Assembly (NCBI GenBank): GCA_027619145.1
Contig: JAQCGA010000181.1
Location: 1-7,640, forward strand
Source: a bacterium
Lineage (GTDB): Bacteria > Latescibacterota > UBA2968 > GCA-2709665
Direction: 5' to 3'
DNA: 7,640 nucleotides
Numbering within the stretch: position 1 is the first letter of the stretch; the number at the start of each line of letters is the position of its first letter. The notes beneath the pieces were generated by a model. That model made no database searches and was not told the origin of the DNA. It saw only the letters and a program-made list of their open reading frames with translations. Shown here piece after piece: positions 1 through 5,272 of the stretch. Position numbers and translations under genes: made by a program.

Positions 1-845
1 GCTCGACGCCCCAACCCCATTGCTCCCAGGCCAAAAAACAAGGCCGCGCCAATCAGACCCACATGCAACCCAGACACAGCCAGAACATGGTTCACCCCAC
101 AACGTCGAAACGCCTCCTTCACATCTTCCGGTACACCGCGCTTCTCCCCCAGAAGCACCCCCTTCAATAACCCTGCCGGTGCCCCAGACAGGTTGTTGTC
201 CACCGCCGCGCGTACGCCTCGACGTACCGGAAGGACCACCGTATTCCAGAGCAACGTACCCCCACCGACTCGCACAGCCAGGACCTGGTCTGCCCGGTAC
301 ACACTGGCCACGGCATACACCCCATTCTGCGCCAGGAAATTTCGATAATCGAAAGCGCCCGGATTCCGCGCCGGATCTGGCCGTAGAAGCCGCACGCGCA
401 ACCGGACACCATCTCCATACTCCAGATCGGGTAGCAGCTTCCGGAACCGAATCAACGCGAGACCTTGAACCCGGTATGGCCGCCCCTCAACCAGAACCTT
501 CCGAACATCCACGTACACTCTCAGATCCTTCCCTACCTCCTCTGGCTCCCGCACAACCTCTGCCCACACCTCGACCTCTTCTTCCAGCCCCGTAAAGTGC
601 ACCAGGTGAGTTGCCGGTAAATCTTCCGTAACCGCTTCGTAGCGCAAAATGCCCAGCGTACACACCAGCAAGCCCAGCAGCAGGCCAACCTGTTTTTCAA
701 GGCGCTGGAACCGAAACACCACACAAACTGCCAGAAACAGAATCGAAGATGCGCACAGCAGCGTACTCACAGACAGGCTCCAGCGGCACCCACCTAAAAT
801 ACCCAGACCATACAGCCCTGCCGCTGCCAGCGCGGGTCTCCGCAT
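1..845 (-). CDS. comEC: ComEC/Rec2-family DNA-uptake channel protein, N-terminal part (gene continues beyond left edge)
   Basis: ComEC forms the inner-membrane channel that carries single-stranded DNA into the cell in natural transformation. The reverse strand is open from an ATG at 845-843 to the left edge, giving 281 residues. Residues about 4-19, 25-45 and 52-67 are hydrophobic. A soluble, strand-rich region follows (about 75-200), containing NPGAFDYRNFLAQNG at 161-175, typical of the ComEC N-terminal DUF4131 region. Residues 232-264 then match the start of the competence domain: LLGEKRG, and GVNHVLAVSGLHVGLI at 250-265, which is the family hallmark. The start is well bounded: an in-frame TAG lies ten codons upstream with no usual start codon in between, and GGAGGA precedes the ATG. 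The gene diverges from ecfT. Codons are strongly G-ending (GTG, CTG, CGG), unlike the plus-strand genes. The C-terminal metallo-beta-lactamase domain, if present, lies outside the window. The family call is firm; competence itself is inferred. Confidence 0.93.
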   Translation of the reverse strand, partial: MRRPALAAAGLYGLGILGGCRWSLSVSTLLCASSILFLAVCVVFRFQRLEKQVGLLLGLLVCTLGILRYEAVTEDLPATHLVHFTGLEEEVEVWAEVVREPEEVGKDLRVYVDVRKVLVEGRPYRVQGLALIRFRKLLPDLEYGDGVRLRVRLLRPDPARNPGAFDYRNFLAQNGVYAVASVYRADQVLAVRVGGGTLLWNTVVLPVRRGVRAAVDNNLSGAPAGLLKGVLLGEKRGVPEDVKEAFRRCGVNHVLAVSGLHVGLIGAALFFGLGAMGLGRR

Positions 846-957
846 ATCTCCTCCATGGTAGATCGTATGATTCTATGCACCTCCTCTTCGAATAAGGCAA
901 AACCCGTACCGTCCTTACAAAGCCGCCCAGGACTGCAAAAACACGCATCTCTACAGG

Positions 958-970
958 GAACAGCCTGTTC
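958..970. repeat. Perfect inverted repeat GAACAG-C-CTGTTC
   Basis: Six-base arms flank a single central base. The site lies about 55 bp upstream of the ecfT -35 box and 113 bp upstream of the comEC start. It resembles a dimeric-repressor operator. GAAC and GTTC half-sites are separated by five bases, whereas the classical Gram-positive LexA box has four, so LexA is not supported as it stands. A second, weaker inverted repeat (GAAAC, five bases, GTTTC, 978-992) follows immediately. The function is unknown; chance is possible. Confidence 0.4.
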
Positions 971-1024
971 AAACGATGAAACAATCCGTTTCGATCCAGG
1001 TGCTCATTTGCGCCCAATAAGTCA

Positions 1025-1053
1025 TTGACAATCAGTTTTTGAGTTGGTATATT
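1025..1053 (+). promoter_or_regulatory. Near-consensus sigma-70-type promoter (P1) for the ecfT operon
   Basis: A perfect -35 hexamer TTGACA (1025-1030) is followed by a 17-bp spacer and a -10 hexamer TATATT (1048-1053), one mismatch from TATAAT. Initiation would fall near 1060, leaving a leader of about 57 nt before the ecfT GTG at 1118. The site lies in the only AT-rich stretch of the divergent region and points into the long plus-strand gene run. The -35 overlaps a short palindrome, ATTG-A-CAAT (1024-1032). This is the best promoter I see in the window. Confidence 0.75.
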
Positions 1054-1067
1054 CAGAAAAATATATT
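1039..1067 (+). promoter_or_regulatory. Overlapping second promoter candidate (P2), offset 14 bp from P1
   Basis: TTGAGT (1039-1044), a 17-bp spacer and TATATT (1062-1067) repeat the geometry of P1 with the identical -10 hexamer. Initiation would fall near 1074, giving a leader of about 44 nt. P1 and P2 overlap, so polymerase could not occupy both at once. The AT-rich background raises the odds of a chance -10, so this is weaker than P1. Confidence 0.4.
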
Positions 1068-1106
1068 GTATTCAAATGTTTGCTTTTGGGGTAGGTTAGC
1101 ACAACC

Positions 1107-1110
1107 GGAG
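1107..1110 (+). promoter_or_regulatory. Ribosome binding site deciding the GTG start of ecfT
   Basis: GGAG ends 7 nt before the GTG at 1118. The next possible start, a TTG at 1127, would sit 16 nt away, so the GTG is preferred. Confidence 0.7.
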
Positions 1111-1117
1111 AAACCTG

Positions 1118-1918
1118 GTGCCGCTCTTGTCAAACATCACGCTGGGGCGATACATACCAGGGCATTCGCTGCTCCACCAGCTGGACCCTCGCGTCAAAAT
1201 TCTCGGAACCGCCGCTCTCCTCACCGCTCTGCTGGCAGGAGGTTCAGGCCTGGTTCTGGCGAGCTTCCTCCTCCTGGTGGGGGTAGCAGGGAAAAGAAGC
1301 GGCTTTCCATTTCACTTACAGGCCGGCAACCTCAGGCCGCTCGCACCCATTCTCGTGTTGACCTTTGCACTGAATGCCCTGATGACTCCAGGCACCGTGG
1401 TTTACGCGCTCCCTTTTGCAGACATTACCCACGAAGGCCTTGTCCGCGGCCTATTCCTGGCTGGCCGGTTTTGTGCTGTGGTGCTCACAACTTCGCTCTT
1501 TACCTTTACAACTTCACCTCTGGAGCTGGCCGACGGTCTCGAACGCCTGTTGCGTCCGTTTCGATGCTTTGGTTTTCCGGCCCACGAACTTGCAATGACA
1601 ACAACCATCGCCCTCCGTTTTGTGCCCCTCCTGGTAGATGAAGCAGACCGGCTGCGCAAATCTCAGCTCGCTCGAGGCGCAGACTTTGGGGGTGGCCCCA
1701 TCCGCAGGGTTCGAAGCCTGCTCCCTCTCTTGCTCCCTCTATTCATATCTGCCTTCGGCCGCGCAGATCGCCTGGCAGTTGCAATGGAATCCCGCTGTTA
1801 TCGCGGTGGTCTTGGGCGTTCGCAGTTTCGGGTTCTCACAATGGACACCAAAGATCGTTTTGCCCTTTGCGGGTTTTTCCTTCTTTCTGGCCTGGTCGCA
1901 AGCGCTGGTTCTTTTTGA
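1118..1918 (+). CDS. ecfT: Energy-coupling factor (ECF) transporter transmembrane subunit EcfT
   Basis: EcfT is the membrane scaffold of ECF-type vitamin and metal importers: it couples the EcfA ATPases to interchangeable substrate-binding S components. The 266-residue length fits the family. The N-terminus (SNITLGRYIPGHSLLHQLDP, residues 5-24) is typical, and hydrophobic segments lie at about 30-56, 75-95, 110-130, 201-214 and 248-263. Two coupling motifs are visible: ARG at 185-187 within QLARGADF, and AMESRCYRGG at 222-231, where the second Ala-Arg-Gly site reads Ser-Arg-Cys but keeps the arginine (R226). The start is a GTG with an SD 7 nt upstream. truA begins 10 bp after the stop, an ecfT-truA order familiar from Firmicutes, where ecfA genes precede it; here no ATPase gene is adjacent. 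CbiQ-like subunits of cobalt transporters are the nearest alternative, but the N-terminus and the truA neighbour favour a general EcfT. The transported substrate cannot be inferred. Confidence 0.93.
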   Translation: MPLLSNITLGRYIPGHSLLHQLDPRVKILGTAALLTALLAGGSGLVLASFLLLVGVAGKRSGFPFHLQAGNLRPLAPILVLTFALNALMTPGTVVYALPFADITHEGLVRGLFLAGRFCAVVLTTSLFTFTTSPLELADGLERLLRPFRCFGFPAHELAMTTTIALRFVPLLVDEADRLRKSQLARGADFGGGPIRRVRSLLPLLLPLFISAFGRADRLAVAMESRCYRGGLGRSQFRVLTMDTKDRFALCGFFLLSGLVASAGSF

Positions 1919-1928
1919 CTTTACAGGC

Positions 1929-2678
1929 ATGAAACGCAACCTTCGCCTCCTGCTCGAATACGACGGCACCGCATTTAAAGGCTGGCAGGTTCAACCAGAC
2001 CAGCGCACCGTCCAGGGCGAATTGGAAAATGCCCTGCAAAAGCTACTCCGCCACCCTATTCGAACGGTTGCCGCTGGGCGTACAGATGCGGGCGTACATG
2101 CCCGGGGCCAGGTGGCCAATTTCCACACTGCCAATCCGCTTGAAATCGGGCGTATTGCAAAAGCACTCAACAGCCTTCTTCCTCCAGATGTGGTTGTCCG
2201 CCGGGCAGACGAAGTGCCGCAAGCATTCAATTCCCGGTGGGACGCCCGGCGTCGAGCATACAGTTACCAGATTGAACACGTGCGTGGAGCCATAGACAGA
2301 AGCTTCGTCTGGTGGGTGCGCGCCAGCCTCAATACAACAGCCATGCAAGAAGCCACACAACGGCTTTTGGGTCTCCACGACTTCACATCGTTCTGCGTGG
2401 CGGCGTCTGAAAAAGAGAACAGGTTGTGCCACGTTTTTTCCTGCAATCTGGACAAACAGGAAAACGGATTTCGAATTTCGATTGAGGCCAATCGCTTTTT
2501 ACGGGCCATGGTTCGAGGAATTGTGGGCACACTCATTCAGGTAGGCCGCGGGACCCTGCGCCCAGAAGACCTTACCATCATTCTGGAAGCCCGAGACAGA
2601 CAGTGCGCGGGGCCCAATGCCCCACCCCAGGGTTTGTTCTTAGAACACGTCTACTACGAGGTCCCACCTGGAGGTTAA
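1929..2678 (+). CDS. truA: tRNA pseudouridine(38-40) synthase TruA
   Basis: TruA isomerises uridines 38-40 in the anticodon stem-loop of many tRNAs to pseudouridine in the cytoplasm. The 249-residue product opens with LLLEYDGTAFKGWQVQP (7-23), a canonical TruA start. It carries the catalytic motif AGRTDAGVHARGQ with nucleophile Asp53, and later FLRAMVRGIVGTLIQVGRG and the C-terminal APPQGLFLEHVYYE. The same frame is open for 97 further codons upstream, inside ecfT, but homology to TruA begins exactly at the ATG at 1929, so that is the start. The SD is weak (only AGG just before the ATG). With the ecfT stop 10 bp upstream, translational coupling is likely. The next gene starts on the base after this stop codon. 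Confidence 0.96.
   Translation: MKRNLRLLLEYDGTAFKGWQVQPDQRTVQGELENALQKLLRHPIRTVAAGRTDAGVHARGQVANFHTANPLEIGRIAKALNSLLPPDVVVRRADEVPQAFNSRWDARRRAYSYQIEHVRGAIDRSFVWWVRASLNTTAMQEATQRLLGLHDFTSFCVAASEKENRLCHVFSCNLDKQENGFRISIEANRFLRAMVRGIVGTLIQVGRGTLRPEDLTIILEARDRQCAGPNAPPQGLFLEHVYYEVPPGG
2670..2675 (+). promoter_or_regulatory. Strong ribosome binding site inside the truA 3' end for the Deg protease
   Basis: GGAGGT lies in the last truA codons, 3-4 nt before the ATG at 2679. The truA TAA (2676-2678) sits between SD and start, so the two genes are tightly coupled. Confidence 0.75.
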
Positions 2679-3824
2679 ATGGTGTGGCGCAGCCAGCCGA
2701 TTGCAATCTTACTGTTACTCCTGGTAATAACAGCTTGCCTTCAGGCCCAGGAAAAGGCTTCCCCGAAAATCCCGGCAGAGGCAACCAGAGATCCCATTAC
2801 CACTTCTCGCCGCAACGCAATTGTAAAAGCGATTGAAAAAGTGGCCCCCTCCGTTGTGGGCGTAACAACAACCACAGTAGAAGAATATCAGGTTCGATAC
2901 CCGCACCCTTTCTGGGAATACTTTTATTATCCCGGCGTGCTCCAGGAAAAACGCCCCAGCATTGGATCCGGTTTTGTCATCCGTGAAGACGGCTATATTC
3001 TTACAAATCACCACGTCGTAGAAGGCGCTCAAGAAATCACCGTTACGTTTGCAGACGGGCGCAGCTTCAACGTGGAAGATGTGCGTAAAGATGTTATGGT
3101 GGACCGGCAAATGGACCTGGCCGTGATACGGATCAACGCCAGAGATTTGCCGGTGGTGGAACTGGGCGACCCGGAAGATGTGATTATTGGCGAATGGGCA
3201 ATTGCGCTGGGAAATCCTTTCGGCCTTCTCATCGAAGACCCAAAGCCCACCGTGACGGTGGGCGTAATTAGCGCCGTCAACCGCAACTTCCGCCTGGAAC
3301 AGAACGAAGGTGGGCATATCTACCAGGATATGATCCAGACCGACGCGTCTATCAACCCCGGAAACAGCGGGGGGCCGCTCGTCAACAGCATAGGGCAGGT
3401 CATTGGAACCAATACGTTCATCCTGTCCAAAAGCGGAGGCTCCCTGGGCATCGGATTTGCCATTCCGATCCACAGAGCAGCAGAAGTGGCCCGGAAGCTC
3501 ATTGAAGGGGGTAGCCAGGAATTCTGGACAGGCTTCTGGCTACACGCGAACCTCACCCCCTGGCTTGCCCACGCCCTGGGTCTGGCCTCATCTTCCGGAG
3601 CGCTGATTACCCGCGTAGAAGATAACAGCCCGGCCTCGCGTGCAAAACTCAGCCCGGGGGATCTGGTCATTCGGGTAAATTCGCGTCGAGTCCGCAGCGA
3701 TGAAGATGTTGCTGAGGCCTTTCGGAATGGCCGCGTCGGAGAAGTTTTCACCGTTCAAATCCTCCGAGGACGGCGACAGTTCGATACTCGACTGGTTCTG
3801 GAACAAGCACCTCTCAACCAGTAA
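2679..3824 (+). CDS. Secreted Deg/HtrA-type serine protease with one PDZ domain, possibly a lipoprotein
   Basis: Deg/HtrA proteases (family S1C) degrade or sense misfolded envelope proteins outside the cytoplasm. The 381 residues contain a short signal sequence (1-23, hydrophobic 8-17), a trypsin-like domain (about 45-275) and a single PDZ domain (about 287-376; SSGALITRVEDNSPASRAKL, PGDLVIRVN). The catalytic triad is complete: His112 in ILTNHHVVEG, Asp146 in MDLAVIRI and Ser230 in INPGNSGGPLVN. One PDZ domain gives a DegS/HtrA-like layout rather than DegP/DegQ, which have two. VITAC at 16-20 fits a lipobox, with Cys20 as the lipidated residue; ordinary signal-peptidase cleavage after LQA (21-23) is the alternative. 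The gene starts directly after the truA stop with a strong SD. The neighbours downstream (pssA, tatA) are also envelope genes. The protease call is firm; which Deg subtype, and whether it is lipid-anchored, are open, so I give no symbol. Confidence 0.95.
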   Translation: MVWRSQPIAILLLLLVITACLQAQEKASPKIPAEATRDPITTSRRNAIVKAIEKVAPSVVGVTTTTVEEYQVRYPHPFWEYFYYPGVLQEKRPSIGSGFVIREDGYILTNHHVVEGAQEITVTFADGRSFNVEDVRKDVMVDRQMDLAVIRINARDLPVVELGDPEDVIIGEWAIALGNPFGLLIEDPKPTVTVGVISAVNRNFRLEQNEGGHIYQDMIQTDASINPGNSGGPLVNSIGQVIGTNTFILSKSGGSLGIGFAIPIHRAAEVARKLIEGGSQEFWTGFWLHANLTPWLAHALGLASSSGALITRVEDNSPASRAKLSPGDLVIRVNSRRVRSDEDVAEAFRNGRVGEVFTVQILRGRRQFDTRLVLEQAPLNQ

Positions 3825-3836
3825 ACACCTCCTTCA

Positions 3837-3863
3837 CCGGACGTTTTACGGAGATAAAACCGG
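3837..3863. repeat. Weak inverted repeat after the Deg protease gene
   Basis: GTTTTA (3843-3848) and TAAAAC (3855-3860) enclose a six-base loop, and an outer CCG/CGG pair (3837-3839, 3861-3863) extends the stem across a three-base bulge. It lies 13 bp after the protease stop in the largest gap of the plus-strand run. No T-tract follows, so I do not call a terminator. It might stabilise an mRNA end or be chance. Confidence 0.3.
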
Positions 3864-3932
3864 CTATACCTTGCGCACGATCCTGCCACAGTTCCGCAAG
3901 GCACCTACAAAACGCAATCGGAGAGATCCGTT

Positions 3933-4655
3933 ATGCAAAAAAAAGCTGCAGTACCCAGCATGGTCACCATCTGTAATATCGGTTGCGGCTTTCTTGCAAT
4001 TTATTATGCTTCACAAGGGAAACTGCTCCCGGCAGCCTGGTTGATCGTCATTGCCGGATTTCTGGATGCCTTCGATGGCAAACTGGCCCGGATGATAGAC
4101 TCCCCCAGTCCATTTGGCATGCAGTTCGACTCTCTGGCAGATATTTGTTCGTTCGGGGTAGCACCAGCAACACTCATGCTGAAGTATTACGAAGGCATTG
4201 GTGCATCCACCTGGCTCCCTTTTGCAGCCTGCTTTCTCTTCTTGCTGTGTGGAGCCGTGCGGCTTGCCCGGTTCAACCTCCAGGCCAAAGGCCCAGAAAA
4301 AGACGACTTTACCGGACTACCTATTCCCTCTGCGGCCGCAGCTCTTGCGGCCTATATTGTCTTCACCCAGCGCGTATGGGAGAGCAATCACGAACCCCAG
4401 GTAGCCATTACCCTTACCGCATTGCTTTCTTTTCTGATGGTCAGCCACTTCGAATACCCTGCCTTCCCCAAATTCACCATTGGAACCTACAGAGACCGTG
4501 CCAGGCTGGGCATTGCCCTTACGGCCTTAATTCTAGTTGTCCTGTTTACAGACGAAGCCTTCTTCCCCATTGCGCTTGCCTTTGCCCTCTCGGGCGTTGT
4601 CAGGTGGTTGATTCACGTGGTCACAGACCGAGAAGTGGCCGACATCCGAAACTAA
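3933..4655 (+). CDS. pssA: CDP-diacylglycerol-serine O-phosphatidyltransferase (phosphatidylserine synthase, membrane type)
   Basis: PssA condenses CDP-diacylglycerol with L-serine to make phosphatidylserine, the precursor of phosphatidylethanolamine, at the inner membrane. The 240-residue protein has the full CDP-alcohol phosphatidyltransferase signature D-x2-D-G-x2-A-R-x8-G-x3-D-x3-D at residues 45-70 (Asp45, Asp48, Gly49, Ala52, Arg53, Gly62, Asp66, Asp70). RLARFN (110-115) and FTGLPIPSAA (126-135) separate the serine enzyme from phosphatidylglycerophosphate synthase. Several membrane segments are evident, at about 11-27, 33-47, 94-110, 134-146, 158-170, 192-206 and 211-228. GGAG (3920-3923) lies 9 nt before the ATG. 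The 108-bp gap upstream is the longest in the run, and I could not find a convincing promoter in it. The related archaetidylserine synthase is a formal alternative but is unlikely in this bacterial setting. Confidence 0.95.
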   Translation: MQKKAAVPSMVTICNIGCGFLAIYYASQGKLLPAAWLIVIAGFLDAFDGKLARMIDSPSPFGMQFDSLADICSFGVAPATLMLKYYEGIGASTWLPFAACFLFLLCGAVRLARFNLQAKGPEKDDFTGLPIPSAAAALAAYIVFTQRVWESNHEPQVAITLTALLSFLMVSHFEYPAFPKFTIGTYRDRARLGIALTALILVVLFTDEAFFPIALAFALSGVVRWLIHVVTDREVADIRN

Positions 4656-4682
4656 TTTCATACCCCGGGGGATTGAAAAGCG

Positions 4683-4964
4683 ATGGGAAAGAAAAGCATC
4701 GGTTTCCTCATCGTTGCGGCCTTTGTAGGAATCTTAGCCGGAAATATTGCAGGTGCTGTACTGGGCGTTGTATTTGAAAGCCTGGGGCTTGAAAACAATG
4801 TGGTACAAAAAGTCCTGGTAGATGCCCTGGTAGAATACGAATTCTACCCCATGCGCCTCAACCTGATTATTATGACCATAACGTTCGGATTTTCGCTTAA
4901 TTTCAGCGTACTCAGCCTGCTGGGCATTGGCACGGCCTGGTACTATGTCAAATATTCCTATTGA
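4683..4964 (+). CDS. Small two-span membrane protein, DUF4321-like, function unknown
   Basis: The product has 93 residues. A basic N-terminus (MGKKS) leads into a glycine-rich hydrophobic segment (about 6-31, with GILAGNIAGAVLG). A polar or amphipathic stretch follows (32-58), then a second hydrophobic segment (60-88) containing LNLIIMTITFGFSLNFSVLSL and a C-terminal YYVKYSY tail. Size, the glycine-rich first span and the pattern L-x-TFGFSLNFSVLSLLG resemble the uncharacterised DUF4321 family as I recall it; no search was run. The orientation is probably N-in, C-in. A GGGGGA stretch ends about 10 nt before the ATG. The gene sits 27 bp after pssA and 48 bp before tatA, so it belongs to an envelope block, but no biochemical role is known to me. 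Reality of the gene is well supported by start, SD, spacing and membrane pattern; the family name is less certain. Confidence 0.8.
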   Translation: MGKKSIGFLIVAAFVGILAGNIAGAVLGVVFESLGLENNVVQKVLVDALVEYEFYPMRLNLIIMTITFGFSLNFSVLSLLGIGTAWYYVKYSY

Positions 4965-4997
4965 AACGAAACTCCCTGCTGGTTCGCGTATTATGTG

Positions 4998-5007
4998 AAG
5001 GAGGTGA
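4998..5007 (+). promoter_or_regulatory. Extended perfect Shine-Dalgarno sequence of tatA
   Basis: AAGGAGGTGA matches the anti-SD end of 16S rRNA over ten bases. GGAGG ends 8 nt before the ATG at 5013. It settles the start: the frame is open from a GTG at 4995, but that start would place this SD inside the gene and add six residues foreign to TatA. Confidence 0.85.
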
Positions 5008-5012
5008 CCGCA

Positions 5013-5258
5013 ATGCTGGGTGGAATTGGAACCTGGGAGATTCTTCTGATATTCCTGGTAATCCTGCTGATGTTCGGAGCCAAACGAATCCCTGAAATTG
5101 CCAAAGGTCTGGGCAAAGGGATCACGGAGTTCAAAAAAGCAGTTCGAGACGTACAGGACGAAATTCAGACCGGTGTAGAAGATACGCCGCCGTCGGATCA
5201 GGCGCAAAATACACAGCCGTCCAACAAAGCAGACAAGGAAAAAACCGCACAATCGTAA
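5013..5258 (+). CDS. tatA: Twin-arginine translocase subunit, TatA/TatE family
   Basis: TatA oligomerises with TatBC in the inner membrane to let folded proteins with twin-arginine signals cross. The 81-residue product has the standard layout. A short N-terminus (MLGGIGTWE) leads to one membrane span (about 8-21), then the hinge [11 protein letters not shown] (21-31), an amphipathic helix ([15 protein letters not shown], 32-46) and a polar, disordered tail ending [10 protein letters not shown]. The Phe-Gly at the span end and the conserved Pro-Glu are present. The length and G-LGKGI-FKKA pattern favour TatA over the longer TatB. tatC is not in the window. gatA follows 14 bp downstream. The Tat passenger proteins are unknown. 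Confidence 0.93.
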   Translation: MLGGIGTWEILLIFLVILLMFGAKRIPEIAKGLGKGITEFKKAVRDVQDEIQTGVEDTPPSDQAQNTQPSNKADKEKTAQS

Positions 5259-5272
5259 AGTGGGGAGGCAGG

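Larger units (their letters stand above)
846..1117. other. Divergent intergenic region between comEC and ecfT
   Basis: These 272 bases carry no credible gene. The part near comEC is of ordinary composition and holds two adjacent inverted repeats (958-970 and 978-992). On the minus strand it also has a strong SD-like stretch (878-890) with no start codon after it. The part at about 1021-1080 is AT-rich and contains the rightward promoters. A reverse-strand frame from a TTG at 1017 stays open into comEC, but it has no SD and runs out of frame with comEC, so I do not call it a gene. Confidence 0.8.

Noticed and set aside
20..595. 191-codon proline-rich plus-strand frame at the left edge.
   Set aside because: It lies opposite comEC, whose frame carries clear family motifs. 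The proline and threonine richness comes from reading its G-rich codons backwards.
958..970. LexA (SOS) box.
   Set aside because: The GAAC and GTTC half-sites are five bases apart, not the four of the Gram-positive box, and the flanking bases do not fit. It is kept only as an unassigned palindrome.
697..1017. 106-codon minus-strand frame starting at a TTG upstream of comEC.
   Set aside because: It has no SD, uses a rare start, and runs out of frame into comEC. No domain is recognisable.
1638..1928. Open frame of 97 codons leading in frame into truA, as if TruA had an N-terminal extension.
   Set aside because: It overlaps ecfT in another frame, the encoded residues are unlike any TruA, and TruA homology starts exactly at the ATG at 1929. 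The frame is open by chance over ecfT coding sequence.
2715..3473. 252-codon open frame on the minus strand opposite the Deg protease gene.
   Set aside because: The plus-strand frame has a complete catalytic triad and PDZ domain. The reverse frame reads as low-meaning, His/Cys/Phe-rich sequence with no SD or promoter, a common shadow of plus-strand codon bias.
3825..3932. Possible internal promoter or rho-independent terminator before pssA.
   Set aside because: TATACC near 3865 has no acceptable -35 at 16-18 bp, and the nearby hairpin has no T-tract, so neither is supported.
4989..4994. TATTAT before tatA as a possible -10 box with TTGAAA at 4961-4966.
   Set aside because: The spacer would be 22 bp, far outside the workable range, and the genes are spaced like an operon.
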